Positions 1 to 9,243 are shown, counted from the stretch's first letter. The stretch: DNA of 11,747 nucleotides from Pseudomonadota bacterium (GCA_023416055.1 JAEZIH010000137.1:1-11747); one strand, 5' to 3'. The notes: generated from the sequence alone by a model not told the origin. A program made the numbers and translations.

Positions 1-485
1 GCCTTCCACGCCGGGATGGCGATGGGGAAGTTCCACGGCGTGATCAGGCCGAACACCCCGACCGGCTGGCGATAGGTCTGGATCTCCACGCCGGGCCGGA
101 CCGAGGCCAGGTTCTGACCGTGCAGGCGCAGGGCCTCGCCGGCGAAATATTTGAGGATGCGGCCGGCCCGGACCGTCTCGCCGATCCCTTCGGCCAGGGT
201 CTTGCCCTCCTCGCGGGACAGCAGCCGGCCCAGCTGCTCGCGGCGCTCCATGATCAGGGTCCCGGCGCGGTCCAGCACGTCGGAACGCACCTCCGGCGAG
301 GCGTCGGCCCAGGCCGGGAAGGCGGCCTTGGCCGCGGCCACGGCGGCGTTCACCTCGTCGACCCCGCCGTCGGGGACGCGGGCGACCAGCTCGCGCGTGT
401 CGGACGGGTTCAGGCTCTCCGAGGGCCGGTCGACCGGAACCGCCTCGCCGTTGATCCAGTGCGACAGTTCGAGCGGTTCGGTCAT
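1..485 (-). CDS. Aldehyde dehydrogenase, N-terminal part (cut by window edge)
   Basis: NAD(P)-dependent oxidation of an aldehyde to a carboxylic acid in the cytoplasm. About 161 residues are visible, running off the left edge. They begin MTEPLELSHWINGEAV, the usual first strand of the family, and reach the ITPWNFPIAIPAWK block. N152 in that block is the conserved oxyanion-hole asparagine; the catalytic cysteine lies outside the window. The stretch EEGKTLAEGIGE followed by RAGRILKYFAGEALRLHG resembles alpha-ketoglutarate semialdehyde (2,5-dioxovalerate) dehydrogenases of sugar-acid catabolism, but substrate assignment from the N-terminus alone is tentative. The ATG at 485-483 is preceded by GAGGA (495-491) with 5 nt spacing. 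It is divergent from the amidohydrolase gene. Family call is secure; exact substrate about 50%. Confidence 0.93.
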   Translation of the reverse strand, partial: MTEPLELSHWINGEAVPVDRPSESLNPSDTRELVARVPDGGVDEVNAAVAAAKAAFPAWADASPEVRSDVLDRAGTLIMERREQLGRLLSREEGKTLAEGIGETVRAGRILKYFAGEALRLHGQNLASVRPGVEIQTYRQPVGVFGLITPWNFPIAIPAWK

Positions 486-528
486 GGCGGTCCTCGGGCC
501 TGAAGTCTCCGGCGGCGCCGGCGCGACC

Positions 529-557
529 TAGATAGAGGGCCGCGCGCGCGAGGTCAC
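529..557 (-). promoter_or_regulatory. Candidate promoter for the aldehyde dehydrogenase gene
   Basis: On the minus strand GTGACC (557-552) and TATCTA (534-529) are separated by 17 nt, about 44 nt upstream of the start codon. The match to sigma-70 consensus is only partial (4/6 and 3/6), so this is a weak proposal. Confidence 0.22.
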
Positions 558-620
558 GAGGGCGTCGAAGGCCGGCTGGACTTCCGCGCGCCCAGAGGGC
601 TGACTGACGTCGAAAGGACG

Positions 621-639
621 CGCGCCGACGGTCGGCGCG
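621..639. promoter_or_regulatory. Perfect 9-1-9 dyad upstream of the amidohydrolase gene (operator candidate)
   Basis: CGCGCCGAC (621-629), one central G, then GTCGGCGCG (631-639) form a perfect inverted repeat ending 26 nt before the ATG at 666. A one-base centre does not suit an RNA hairpin, so a dimeric DNA-binding repressor or activator site is the more natural reading. In very GC-rich DNA such dyads also arise by chance. No clear -35/-10 pair was found near it. Confidence 0.35.
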
Positions 640-665
640 GGCGTCCGGAAGTCGGGGAACAAGAC

Positions 666-3992
<3,327 letters not shown>

Positions 3993-4064
3993 CCCGTCAG
4001 GCGGGGCGTCAGGAACGATCAGCCCCCCTGCCCGGCCATCCGGCCTAGAGCGAAGGCGTCGGCG

Positions 4065-4092
4065 TTGTCATTCGGCGCCGGCGCCGTATCGT
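4065..4092 (+). promoter_or_regulatory. Candidate promoter of the regulator-kinase-protease operon, with a palindrome in its spacer
   Basis: TTGTCA (4065-4070, 5/6 to consensus) and TATCGT (4087-4092, 4/6) are 16 nt apart. The spacer contains the perfect 14-bp palindrome CGGCGCCGGCGCCG (4073-4086), a possible binding site for an autoregulator. A start of transcription about 7 nt downstream (near 4099) would fall inside the GGAGG at 4097-4101. This would favour the ATG at 4119 as translation start, so promoter and start-codon proposals conflict. The gap 3993-4106 shows no convincing terminator for the upstream gene. Confidence 0.35.
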
Positions 4093-4096
4093 GACC

Positions 4097-4101
4097 GGAG
4101 G
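4097..4101 (+). promoter_or_regulatory. Ribosome binding site favouring a TTG start
   Basis: GGAGG lies 5 nt before TTG at 4107-4109 and 17 nt before the in-frame ATG at 4119. The spacing is ideal for TTG and too long for ATG, so this site is the main argument for the TTG start of the response regulator. Confidence 0.55.
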
Positions 4102-4106
4102 CTGGC

Positions 4107-4919
4107 TTGGACGGTGAGATGAGGACGACACAGGACGACCCGTTCGCCCAGTTGCGCGACGTCTTCGCCGGGCGCCGGGCCCTGCTGCTGGAGGACGATC
4201 CGGCGCTGTCCGAGCACGTCGCCGAACGACTGACAGCCGCGGGCTTCGAGGCGGTGGACCGCTTCGCGGCCGGCGAGGCCGCGCTCGAGGCCGCAGGTCG
4301 CAGCCCCTACGACATCCTCATCCTCGACCGGCTGACCGCCGGCATGGACGGTCTGGAGATGCTGAAGCGGCTGCGGGCCGGCGGCGGGGCTGCGGCCGAT
4401 GCTCCGGCCCTGATGCTGACCGCTCTCGGCGGCGAACGGCAGAAGGTCGAAGGGCTGCTGGGCGGCGCCGACGACTACCTGGCCAAGCCGGTCGGAGACG
4501 AGGAGCTGCTGGCGCGCATCGCCGCCCAGCTGCGTCGGGCCGCGCGGCGGGCCAGACCGGCCGGCGCCGAACTGGTCAACGGCCCCTTCCGCCTGTCGCC
4601 GGGGGCCCGCACGCTGAAGATGGACCTGCCGGACGGAGGCAGCCGGCTGATCGAGCTGTCGCCGCTGGAGTTCGCCATCGTCGCCGAACTGATGGCCGCG
4701 CGCGGCCAGCCGGTGACCAAGACCATGCTGTGGGACCGCTGCTGGGTGGAGTGGAAATTCCTCCCGGACAATTTCGTGAACGTCATCGACGCCCGCATCA
4801 GCGCCCTGCGCCGGCGGCTGAAGGAGCAGACGCCCGAACTGGGCGAGGAGCTGCACCCGCTGATCGTTTCCGCGCGCAGCCAGAGCCTGGTGTTCCGCGA
4901 CCTGTCGGCGGCGGGCTGA
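4107..4919 (+). CDS. OmpR/PhoB-family response regulator
   Basis: Cytoplasmic phosphorylation-controlled transcription factor, 270 residues from TTG 4107 (266 from ATG 4119). An extension of about 20 residues precedes the receiver domain (about 22-142). The acidic pocket is D30/D31 (LLEDDP), the phospho-acceptor is D74 (ILILDRLTAGMDG), and the switch and conserved residues are T105 and K127 (LAKP), with GADDYL just before. A winged helix occupies about 155-265, with the recognition-helix segment NFVNVIDARISALRRRLKE. The usual wing signature T-V-R-G-x-G-Y is replaced by SARSQSL (255-261). The kinase gene starts 4 nt after the stop, so the two are surely co-translated partners. The DR-x-x-x-GMDG form of the receiver is frequent in alphaproteobacterial regulators paired with HAMP kinases. 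Target genes are unknown; the downstream protease gene is a plausible one. Confidence 0.93.
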   Translation: MDGEMRTTQDDPFAQLRDVFAGRRALLLEDDPALSEHVAERLTAAGFEAVDRFAAGEAALEAAGRSPYDILILDRLTAGMDGLEMLKRLRAGGGAAADAPALMLTALGGERQKVEGLLGGADDYLAKPVGDEELLARIAAQLRRAARRARPAGAELVNGPFRLSPGARTLKMDLPDGGSRLIELSPLEFAIVAELMAARGQPVTKTMLWDRCWVEWKFLPDNFVNVIDARISALRRRLKEQTPELGEELHPLIVSARSQSLVFRDLSAAG

Positions 4920-4923
4920 CGAC

Positions 4924-6330
4924 ATGAGCCTGACCGGCTGGACGGCGCGGCGCAGCTCGGCCCAGCTGGCCGCCGCCATGGGCGTGCTGGCGGCGCTGGC
5001 GCTGTCGGGATCGCTGCTGGTCACCGGCGCCGCCGTGCGCATGGACCAGCGCGAGAAGGCGGCGCTCGCCGCGCTCGACGACTACGGGGCCATGGTCTCC
5101 AAGCTGGGATCCGAGGCCAGCCTCTCGGCCGACCAGCTGACCGAGGCCGACGCGACCTGGCTGTCGGCCTGGCTGAGCGCCTTCCAGGACGGTCCGGGAC
5201 GGCAGGCCCGCACCCTCGAGGAGACCTGCCGGACGGGGCGCGGCGGCGCCGGGGTCCGCTACATCCGCGGGCCGGTGGGCAAGCCGGCGGGACTGGCCGC
5301 GCTGGAGACCGCCCGCGGCGAGCGCATCGCCCGCCTGGGAGACGACGTCCACGCCGTGCGGCTGGCGAGGGGCCAGCTGTGCCCCTCCCGCGCCGTCGAG
5401 GTGGTGGTGGTGCGGCGCAGCTTCGGCGCCCTGGACATCGCCGTCGGCCGGGTGGTCGACCGGTCGGGCGCGGCCTGGGGATGGGCCGCGGGGGCGGTGA
5501 TCGGCGCGGGCCTGCTGCTGCTTGTCATCGGCCTCGCCGCCGCCGCCGTGGCGCGCCGCCGGCTCACCGCGGCGGTGGCGGAAGTCAGCCGGGCATTGGA
5601 CCGCGCGGCGGTGGGCGACTTCTCGCTGCGGGCGCCCGAGACGGCGGTGGCCGCCGAACTGACCGAGCTGACCGGCCAGGTGAACCGGACGCTGGATCGC
5701 CTGGACGAACTTCTCAGCTGGCTGCGCGACTCGGCCGACCAGCTGGCGCACGACTTCCGCACCCCCCTGGCCCGGGCCTCGGTGCGGCTGGAGCGGCTGC
5801 GCGACACGGCGACGACTCCCGAGGCGCGCCGGCTGGTCGACGAGGCGCGCGACGATCTGGCCCGCATCTCCCGCTCGATGAACGAGGCCATGGCGCTGCG
5901 CGACGGCGAGGCGTGGGTGTTCGAGAGCGTCCGGCTGGACGAGCTCGCGGCGCAGGCCGCCGAGCTGTACCAGCCGCTGGCCGAGGAGCGCGGCGTCGAC
6001 ATCCGCGTGGAGGGCGAGGCGGCCTCGGTGCTTGGCGTGCGGTCCCTGCTGCAGCGGGCGGTGACCAATCTGGTCGACAACGCCGTCAAATTCTCGCCCG
6101 ACGGCGGAGTGGTGACCGTCGCCGCCGGACTGCGCGAAGGCCGGCCGGTGCTGGTCGTCTCCGACCAGGGGCCGGGTTTCGACGCCCCGGTTCCGTCACC
6201 CGGCGCCGACCGCGAGAGCCATGGCATGGGCCTCGCCTTCGTCCGCGCGATACTCAAACGACACGGCGGGTCGCTGACGGTTGATGACGGGCGCCCCGGG
6301 GCTGTCGTCACGGCGCTTTTCTCGCGCTAG
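4924..6330 (+). CDS. HAMP-domain sensor histidine kinase
   Basis: Inner-membrane sensor kinase of 468 residues that should phosphorylate D74 of the upstream regulator. TM1 is about residues 14-38, the periplasmic domain about 39-180, and TM2 about 185-207 (WGWAAG onward). HAMP follows (about 208-260), then the H-box HDFRTPL with H276 as phospho-site, the N-box NLVDNAVKFSP (N382, N386), the G1 box DQGPGF (D414) and the G2 box GMGLAF (434-439). All catalytic boxes are intact, so an active kinase is expected. The periplasmic domain has only two cysteines, C102 and C153, which could form a disulfide. The ATG at 4924 has no strong Shine-Dalgarno sequence, consistent with translational coupling to the regulator gene. 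The signal sensed cannot be told, and the periplasmic region matches no family I recognise. Confidence 0.94.
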   Translation: MSLTGWTARRSSAQLAAAMGVLAALALSGSLLVTGAAVRMDQREKAALAALDDYGAMVSKLGSEASLSADQLTEADATWLSAWLSAFQDGPGRQARTLEETCRTGRGGAGVRYIRGPVGKPAGLAALETARGERIARLGDDVHAVRLARGQLCPSRAVEVVVVRRSFGALDIAVGRVVDRSGAAWGWAAGAVIGAGLLLLVIGLAAAAVARRRLTAAVAEVSRALDRAAVGDFSLRAPETAVAAELTELTGQVNRTLDRLDELLSWLRDSADQLAHDFRTPLARASVRLERLRDTATTPEARRLVDEARDDLARISRSMNEAMALRDGEAWVFESVRLDELAAQAAELYQPLAEERGVDIRVEGEAASVLGVRSLLQRAVTNLVDNAVKFSPDGGVVTVAAGLREGRPVLVVSDQGPGFDAPVPSPGADRESHGMGLAFVRAILKRHGGSLTVDDGRPGAVVTALFSR

Positions 6331-6358
6331 GCTCCGACCGACCTCAGGGGGATTGGCG

Positions 6359-7693
6359 ATGCGGCGTTTCACCAACCGGGCCCACGGCCTGTCGATTCTG
6401 GCCCTGGCGATGGCCGTCCCGCTGCTGGGCGCCACTGACGCCCTCGCCCAGACGCCGCAGGGGCCCATCCCGTACGACGCGCGACGCGGCGTCTTCACCT
6501 TCGCGGGCGGCCTCGAGCAGGCCCTGCCCGCCGTGGTGCAGGTCACCACGCTCGGACAGTCCGAGGGCCCCAGCTCCAGCGGCAACGAACCGCGCCCCAT
6601 CTCCAGCGGATCGGGGGCCATCATCGACGCCCGCGAGGGGATCGTCGTCACCAACAACCACGTCGTCGAGGGCGGGCGGAAATTCACCGTCGATCTGACC
6701 GACGGCCGCATCTTCGACGCGGTGCTGGTTGGGGCGGACAAGGCCACCGACCTGGCCGTGCTGCGCATCGACGGCGGCGAGCGGTCGATGAACCTGTCGG
6801 AGATCGAGGTCGTCGATTCCGACCAGCTGCGCACCGGCGACCTGGCCTTCGCGGTCGGCTACCCGCTGGGCCTCGACCAGACCCTGACCATGGGCGTGGT
6901 CTCTGGTCTCGGCCGCTCGGGCATGGGCGACCGGATCGAGGACTATATCCAGACCGACGCGGCGGTGAACTCGGGCAATTCGGGGGGACCGCTGCTGGAC
7001 AGCCGCGGGCGGCTGATCGGCATCAACACCTCCATCCTGTCGGGTGGCGGCGGCGGCAATGACGGCATCGCCTTCGCCGTGCCCAGCCGCATCCTGATGT
7101 ACGTGGTCGGGCGGCTGCGCGCCGAGGGCGAGGTGCGCCGCGGTTCGACCGGGGCCATCCTCGGCTCTCTCAACGCCCGCCGGTCGCGCGACCTCGGCCT
7201 CGGCATCGTGCGCGGGGCCGTGATCGAGAACGTCGCGCCGGGCTCGTCCGCCGAGGCGGCGGGCCTGCGGAGCGGCGACGTGGTCACCCGCATCCAGAAC
7301 CGGCCCGTGTCCAACGCCGGGACGGTGGCGGCGTCCATCGGCATCGCCGAGCCGGGCTCGCGGGTCGAGGTGGTCTATCTGCGCGACGGCCGCGAGGGCC
7401 GCGCCACCCTGACGGTCGAGCCCCAGACGGAGCGCACGGTGATCCTCGGGGCTGCGATGGTGGCCGCCCGCGGCCTCAGCGCCCGGGCGGCGGCCGACGG
7501 CCTGCAGGTCTTCGCCATCGAGGGCGGTTCTCCGGCGGCCGGTGCGGGTCTCGAGGCGGGCGACATGATCCGGCTGGTCGATGACACGCCGGTGGCCGGT
7601 CTGGACTCGCTGGCCGCGGCGCTCCAGGGCGACGGCCAACGCATCCTGTCGGTCACCCGCGGCGGCGACCCGGTCGAGGTCGTCCTGCCCTGA
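6359..7693 (+). CDS. Do/HtrA (DegP/DegQ-like) periplasmic serine protease
   Basis: Envelope protein quality-control protease, 444 residues. The signal peptide ends at about ALA|Q (residue 31). A trypsin-like domain carries the triad H101 (TNNHVVEGG), D131 (ATDLAVLRID) and S208 (NSGNSGGPL), spaced as in DegP. Two PDZ domains follow, about 262-355 (GAVIENVAPGSSAEAAGL) and 360-444 (FAIEGGSPAAGAGLEAGD), the second reaching the extreme C-terminus. The start is the ATG at 6359, preceded by AGGGGGA (6346-6352) with 6 nt spacing. An upstream in-frame ATG at 6281 lies inside the kinase gene and would bury the signal peptide, so it is rejected. The gene follows the kinase by 28 nt and is probably co-transcribed, so the two-component system may control it, as Cpx controls degP in E. 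coli (analogy only). The paralogue type (DegP, DegQ or DegS-like) is not decided. Confidence 0.95.
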   Translation: MRRFTNRAHGLSILALAMAVPLLGATDALAQTPQGPIPYDARRGVFTFAGGLEQALPAVVQVTTLGQSEGPSSSGNEPRPISSGSGAIIDAREGIVVTNNHVVEGGRKFTVDLTDGRIFDAVLVGADKATDLAVLRIDGGERSMNLSEIEVVDSDQLRTGDLAFAVGYPLGLDQTLTMGVVSGLGRSGMGDRIEDYIQTDAAVNSGNSGGPLLDSRGRLIGINTSILSGGGGGNDGIAFAVPSRILMYVVGRLRAEGEVRRGSTGAILGSLNARRSRDLGLGIVRGAVIENVAPGSSAEAAGLRSGDVVTRIQNRPVSNAGTVAASIGIAEPGSRVEVVYLRDGREGRATLTVEPQTERTVILGAAMVAARGLSARAAADGLQVFAIEGGSPAAGAGLEAGDMIRLVDDTPVAGLDSLAAALQGDGQRILSVTRGGDPVEVVLP

Positions 7694-7721
7694 GGCCTGC
7701 CGACTGACGCCGGACGGCAAA

Positions 7722-7762
7722 ACGCCCGCCTGGTCGGAGGGGGAGGGTGACCGGGCGGGCGT
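7722..7762 (+). terminator. Long hairpin after the protease gene, probable operon terminator
   Basis: Arms 7722-7735 and 7749-7762 form a 14-bp stem (ACGCCCGCC-TGGTC pairing with GACC-GGGCGGGCGT) with a single G-U pair and a 13-nt purine-rich loop. It begins 29 nt after the protease stop. An A4 run precedes it, but on the plus strand only CTCGCTT follows, so the U tract is poor. On the minus strand TTTT would follow, although no minus gene ends here. Probable terminator or 3'-end stabiliser. Confidence 0.6.
7739..7759 (+). other. Canonical G-quadruplex motif overlapping the hairpin
   Basis: Four G runs, G5, G3, G3 and G3, are separated by loops A, TGACC and C (7739-7743, 7745-7747, 7753-7755, 7757-7759). 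This meets the G3+N1-7 rule. The last two runs lie in the 3' arm of the hairpin, so the two structures exclude each other. Confidence 0.5.
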
Positions 7763-7813
7763 CTCGCTTGGAGGAAGCATCGACCCGCCGGAGCCCTTTG
7801 CTGGAGTGATCCA

Positions 7814-7828
7814 GGGGGGCTGGGGGGG
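7814..7828 (+). repeat. G6-CT-G7 homopurine tract
   Basis: Two long G homopolymers (7814-7819 and 7822-7828) separated by CT in non-coding DNA. These are prone to slippage and possible length variation. No promoter is placed so that the tract length would obviously set spacing. Confidence 0.5.
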
Positions 7829-7984
7829 CTGTTCAGGATCCGGGATCGCTCCGGGCCCCGACAGGCCGATGGCTCAGGTGTCGCCTCCCAAGGGGGCGGC
7901 CGATGGGCGGAACAGCGGCGATTTCGTGTTCCGGGCGATTTCTTCGGCGAGTGACGTTCGGAGCGCGGCGGTCAGCCGGCGGGG

Positions 7985-8013
7985 CTGGCGTTTCCTACGC
8001 ATGCGCCTACCAT
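7985..8013 (+). promoter_or_regulatory. Candidate leaderless promoter of the DUF2794 gene
   Basis: CTGGCG (7985-7990) and TACCAT (8008-8013, 4/6 to TATAAT) are 17 nt apart. The -10 element ends 7 nt before the ATG at 8021, which would put the transcript start on the A of the start codon. No Shine-Dalgarno sequence is present. Confidence 0.35.
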
Positions 8014-8020
8014 CCGCGAT

Positions 8021-8353
8021 ATGAGCGACGCCGCCGACTTGCAGGCCGCCTCCGGTCCGGTCTTCTTCGACCGGCGCGAGCTGGACCTGATCCTGAGGGT
8101 CTACGGACGGATGGTGGCGGCGGGCGAGTGGCGGGACTACGCCATGGCCGGCCACAAGGAGGTGGCCGAGTTCGCCGTCTTCCGCAGATCGGGCGACGCC
8201 CCCGTCTACCGCATCGAGAAGCGCCCCGCCCTGCGGCTGCGACAGGGCCAGTGGGCGGTGATCGGCGAAGGCGGCGTAGTGCTGCGCCGCGGGCGCGAGC
8301 TGGCCCAGGTCCTGCGCGTCTTCGACAGCCGCCGCTTCACCGTCGTGGAATAG
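8021..8353 (+). CDS. DUF2794 family protein
   Basis: Small cytoplasmic protein of 110 residues; function unknown. The core FFDRRELDLILRVYGRMVA, then GEWRDYAM, FAVFRRSGDAPVYRIEKRP and the end RELAQVLRVFDSRRF match what I know of DUF2794, a family largely confined to alphaproteobacteria and usually about this length. No signal peptide or membrane segment is seen, and there are many charged residues. The ATG at 8021 has no Shine-Dalgarno sequence upstream, and no better in-frame start exists. The stop is followed immediately by the convergent terminator. It appears to be transcribed alone, so the neighbourhood gives no hint of its role. Confidence 0.88.
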   Translation: MSDAADLQAASGPVFFDRRELDLILRVYGRMVAAGEWRDYAMAGHKEVAEFAVFRRSGDAPVYRIEKRPALRLRQGQWAVIGEGGVVLRRGRELAQVLRVFDSRRFTVVE

Positions 8354-8356
8354 AAA

Positions 8357-8380
8357 AAGGCCCGGATCGCTCCGGGCCTT
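8357..8380. terminator. Bidirectional terminator between convergent genes
   Basis: AAGGCCCGGA (8357-8366), loop TCGC, TCCGGGCCTT (8371-8380) form a perfect 10-bp stem. On the minus strand the stem is followed by an uninterrupted T run reading into TTTTTC, a textbook intrinsic terminator for the BI-1 gene. On the plus strand it starts 3 nt after the DUF2794 stop, with a weaker tail (TTCTCC). Confidence 0.88.
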
Positions 8381-8402
8381 CTCCGTTGGTTTCCAGCCAG
8401 TC

Positions 8403-9149
8403 CTAGTTCCGGTTGCCGCCGAAGATGCGCAGCAGGAAGAGGAACAGGTTGATGAAGTTGATGAACAGGCTCAGCGCGCCGTAGCTGGTGGCCACGCCGA
8501 GGGCGTTCCGGTCGCCGCCGAGGGCGTAGTAGGTCATCTTCAGCCGCTGGGTGTCGAAGGCGATCAGGCCAGAGAACAGCAGCACGCCGGCGAAGGTGAT
8601 GACCCAGTACAGGCCGCTCGAGGCCAGGAACATGTTCACCACCGAGGCGATGATCAGGCCGATGACGCCCATGATCAGGAAGGTCCCGATCGGACCCAGG
8701 TCCCGCTTGGTGGTGTAGCCGTAGAGGCTCAGCCCGCCGAAGGCCGCGGCCGTGATCAGGAAGGTCGAGACCACGCTGCCGGCCGTGTAGAGCAGGAAGA
8801 TCCAGCCGAGCGAGGCGCCCATGGTCGCCACCACGGCCCAGTACAGCAGGCTGGTCCCGCCGGCCGTCGGGTTCTTCATGAAGAACATCGAGCCGAAGAT
8901 CAGCACCAGCGGGGCGAACTGCACCGCCATGCCGAGGAGGGTCATGCTGATACCCTGCGGGGTCTGGACGTACAGCAGTTGCTGCACGGCCGGCACGTTG
9001 CCGACCACCCAGGCGAGCGCCGCGGCCACGACCAGGCCGATGGCCAGCTTGTTGTAGACGCCCAGCATGAAGGTCCGCAGGCCGGCGTCCACCGACATGT
9101 CGGCGGACTGCGGAAGCGGCCGGGCGTAGCCGTTGTTGAAGTCGCTCAT
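8403..9149 (-). CDS. Bax inhibitor-1 family membrane protein (YbhL/YccA-like)
   Basis: Inner-membrane protein of 248 residues. Bacterial members include the pH-dependent calcium-leak channel BsYetJ and the FtsH-associated YccA. Seven hydrophobic segments are visible at about 35-50, 71-91, 100-120, 124-144, 153-173, 179-198 and 222-243. The polar N-terminus (MSDFNNGYARPL) has no signal peptide. The family motif LIAFDTQRLK carries D199. In the last helix the usual Y-L-D-F-I-N reads FINFIN, so the second aspartate of the family's pH-sensing pair is N231. The start is the ATG at 9149, with AAGGAGA at 9167-9161 (11 nt spacing). A further in-frame ATG at 9296 would add a 49-residue non-hydrophobic extension crossing the intergenic region and is rejected. 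Specific function is not assignable. Confidence 0.93.
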   Translation of the reverse strand: MSDFNNGYARPLPQSADMSVDAGLRTFMLGVYNKLAIGLVVAAALAWVVGNVPAVQQLLYVQTPQGISMTLLGMAVQFAPLVLIFGSMFFMKNPTAGGTSLLYWAVVATMGASLGWIFLLYTAGSVVSTFLITAAAFGGLSLYGYTTKRDLGPIGTFLIMGVIGLIIASVVNMFLASSGLYWVITFAGVLLFSGLIAFDTQRLKMTYYALGGDRNALGVATSYGALSLFINFINLFLFLLRIFGGNRN

Positions 9150-9172
9150 CGCGAGTTCGATCTCCTTGTTCG

Positions 9173-9190
9173 CCGGGGGTCCTCCCCCGG
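9173..9190 (-). promoter_or_regulatory. Hairpin in the leader of the BI-1 gene
   Basis: CCGGGGG (9173-9179) and CCCCCGG (9184-9190) form a perfect 7-bp GC stem with a 4-nt loop (AGGA on the minus strand). It sits 5 nt upstream of the Shine-Dalgarno sequence at 9167-9161, so it could affect ribosome access or mRNA 5' stability. Function is inferred from position only. Confidence 0.4.
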
Positions 9191-9202
9191 ACTCTCCGGT
9201 CG

Positions 9203-9231
9203 AATATCGGGGCCGTACGGCGGGGGTGCAA
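9203..9231 (-). promoter_or_regulatory. Candidate promoter for the BI-1 gene
   Basis: On the minus strand TTGCAC (9231-9226) and GATATT (9208-9203, 4/6) are 17 nt apart. This would give a leader of about 45 nt that includes the hairpin and the Shine-Dalgarno sequence. Partial consensus only. Confidence 0.33.
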
Positions 9232-9243
9232 GGAAAACCGCAC

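Larger units (their letters stand above)
7694..8020. other. Non-coding stretch between the protease and DUF2794 genes
   Basis: No convincing gene on either strand: frames open here are shadows or lack start signals and domains. It holds the hairpin/G-quadruplex segment (7722-7762), a G6-CT-G7 tract (7814-7828), a 15-nt copy of sequence found again in the terminator at 8357-8380, and a candidate promoter at its right end. Confidence 0.6.

Noticed and set aside
540..550. Alternating CG run that could adopt Z-DNA
   Set aside because: Eleven bases in very GC-rich DNA is expected by chance; no functional context.
4026..4044. GGCC-ATCC-GGCC as terminator of the amidohydrolase gene
   Set aside because: Only a 4-bp stem and no T run.
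6281..6358. Upstream ATG extension of the HtrA protease
   Set aside because: It lies inside the kinase gene, has no ribosome binding site and would place 26 residues before an ideal signal peptide.
8001..8024. Seven-codon leader peptide (MRLPSAI) whose stop overlaps the DUF2794 start as ATGA
   Set aside because: No Shine-Dalgarno sequence, no attenuator-type codons or hairpin after it. It is simply the end of a shadow frame and would fall upstream of the proposed leaderless start.
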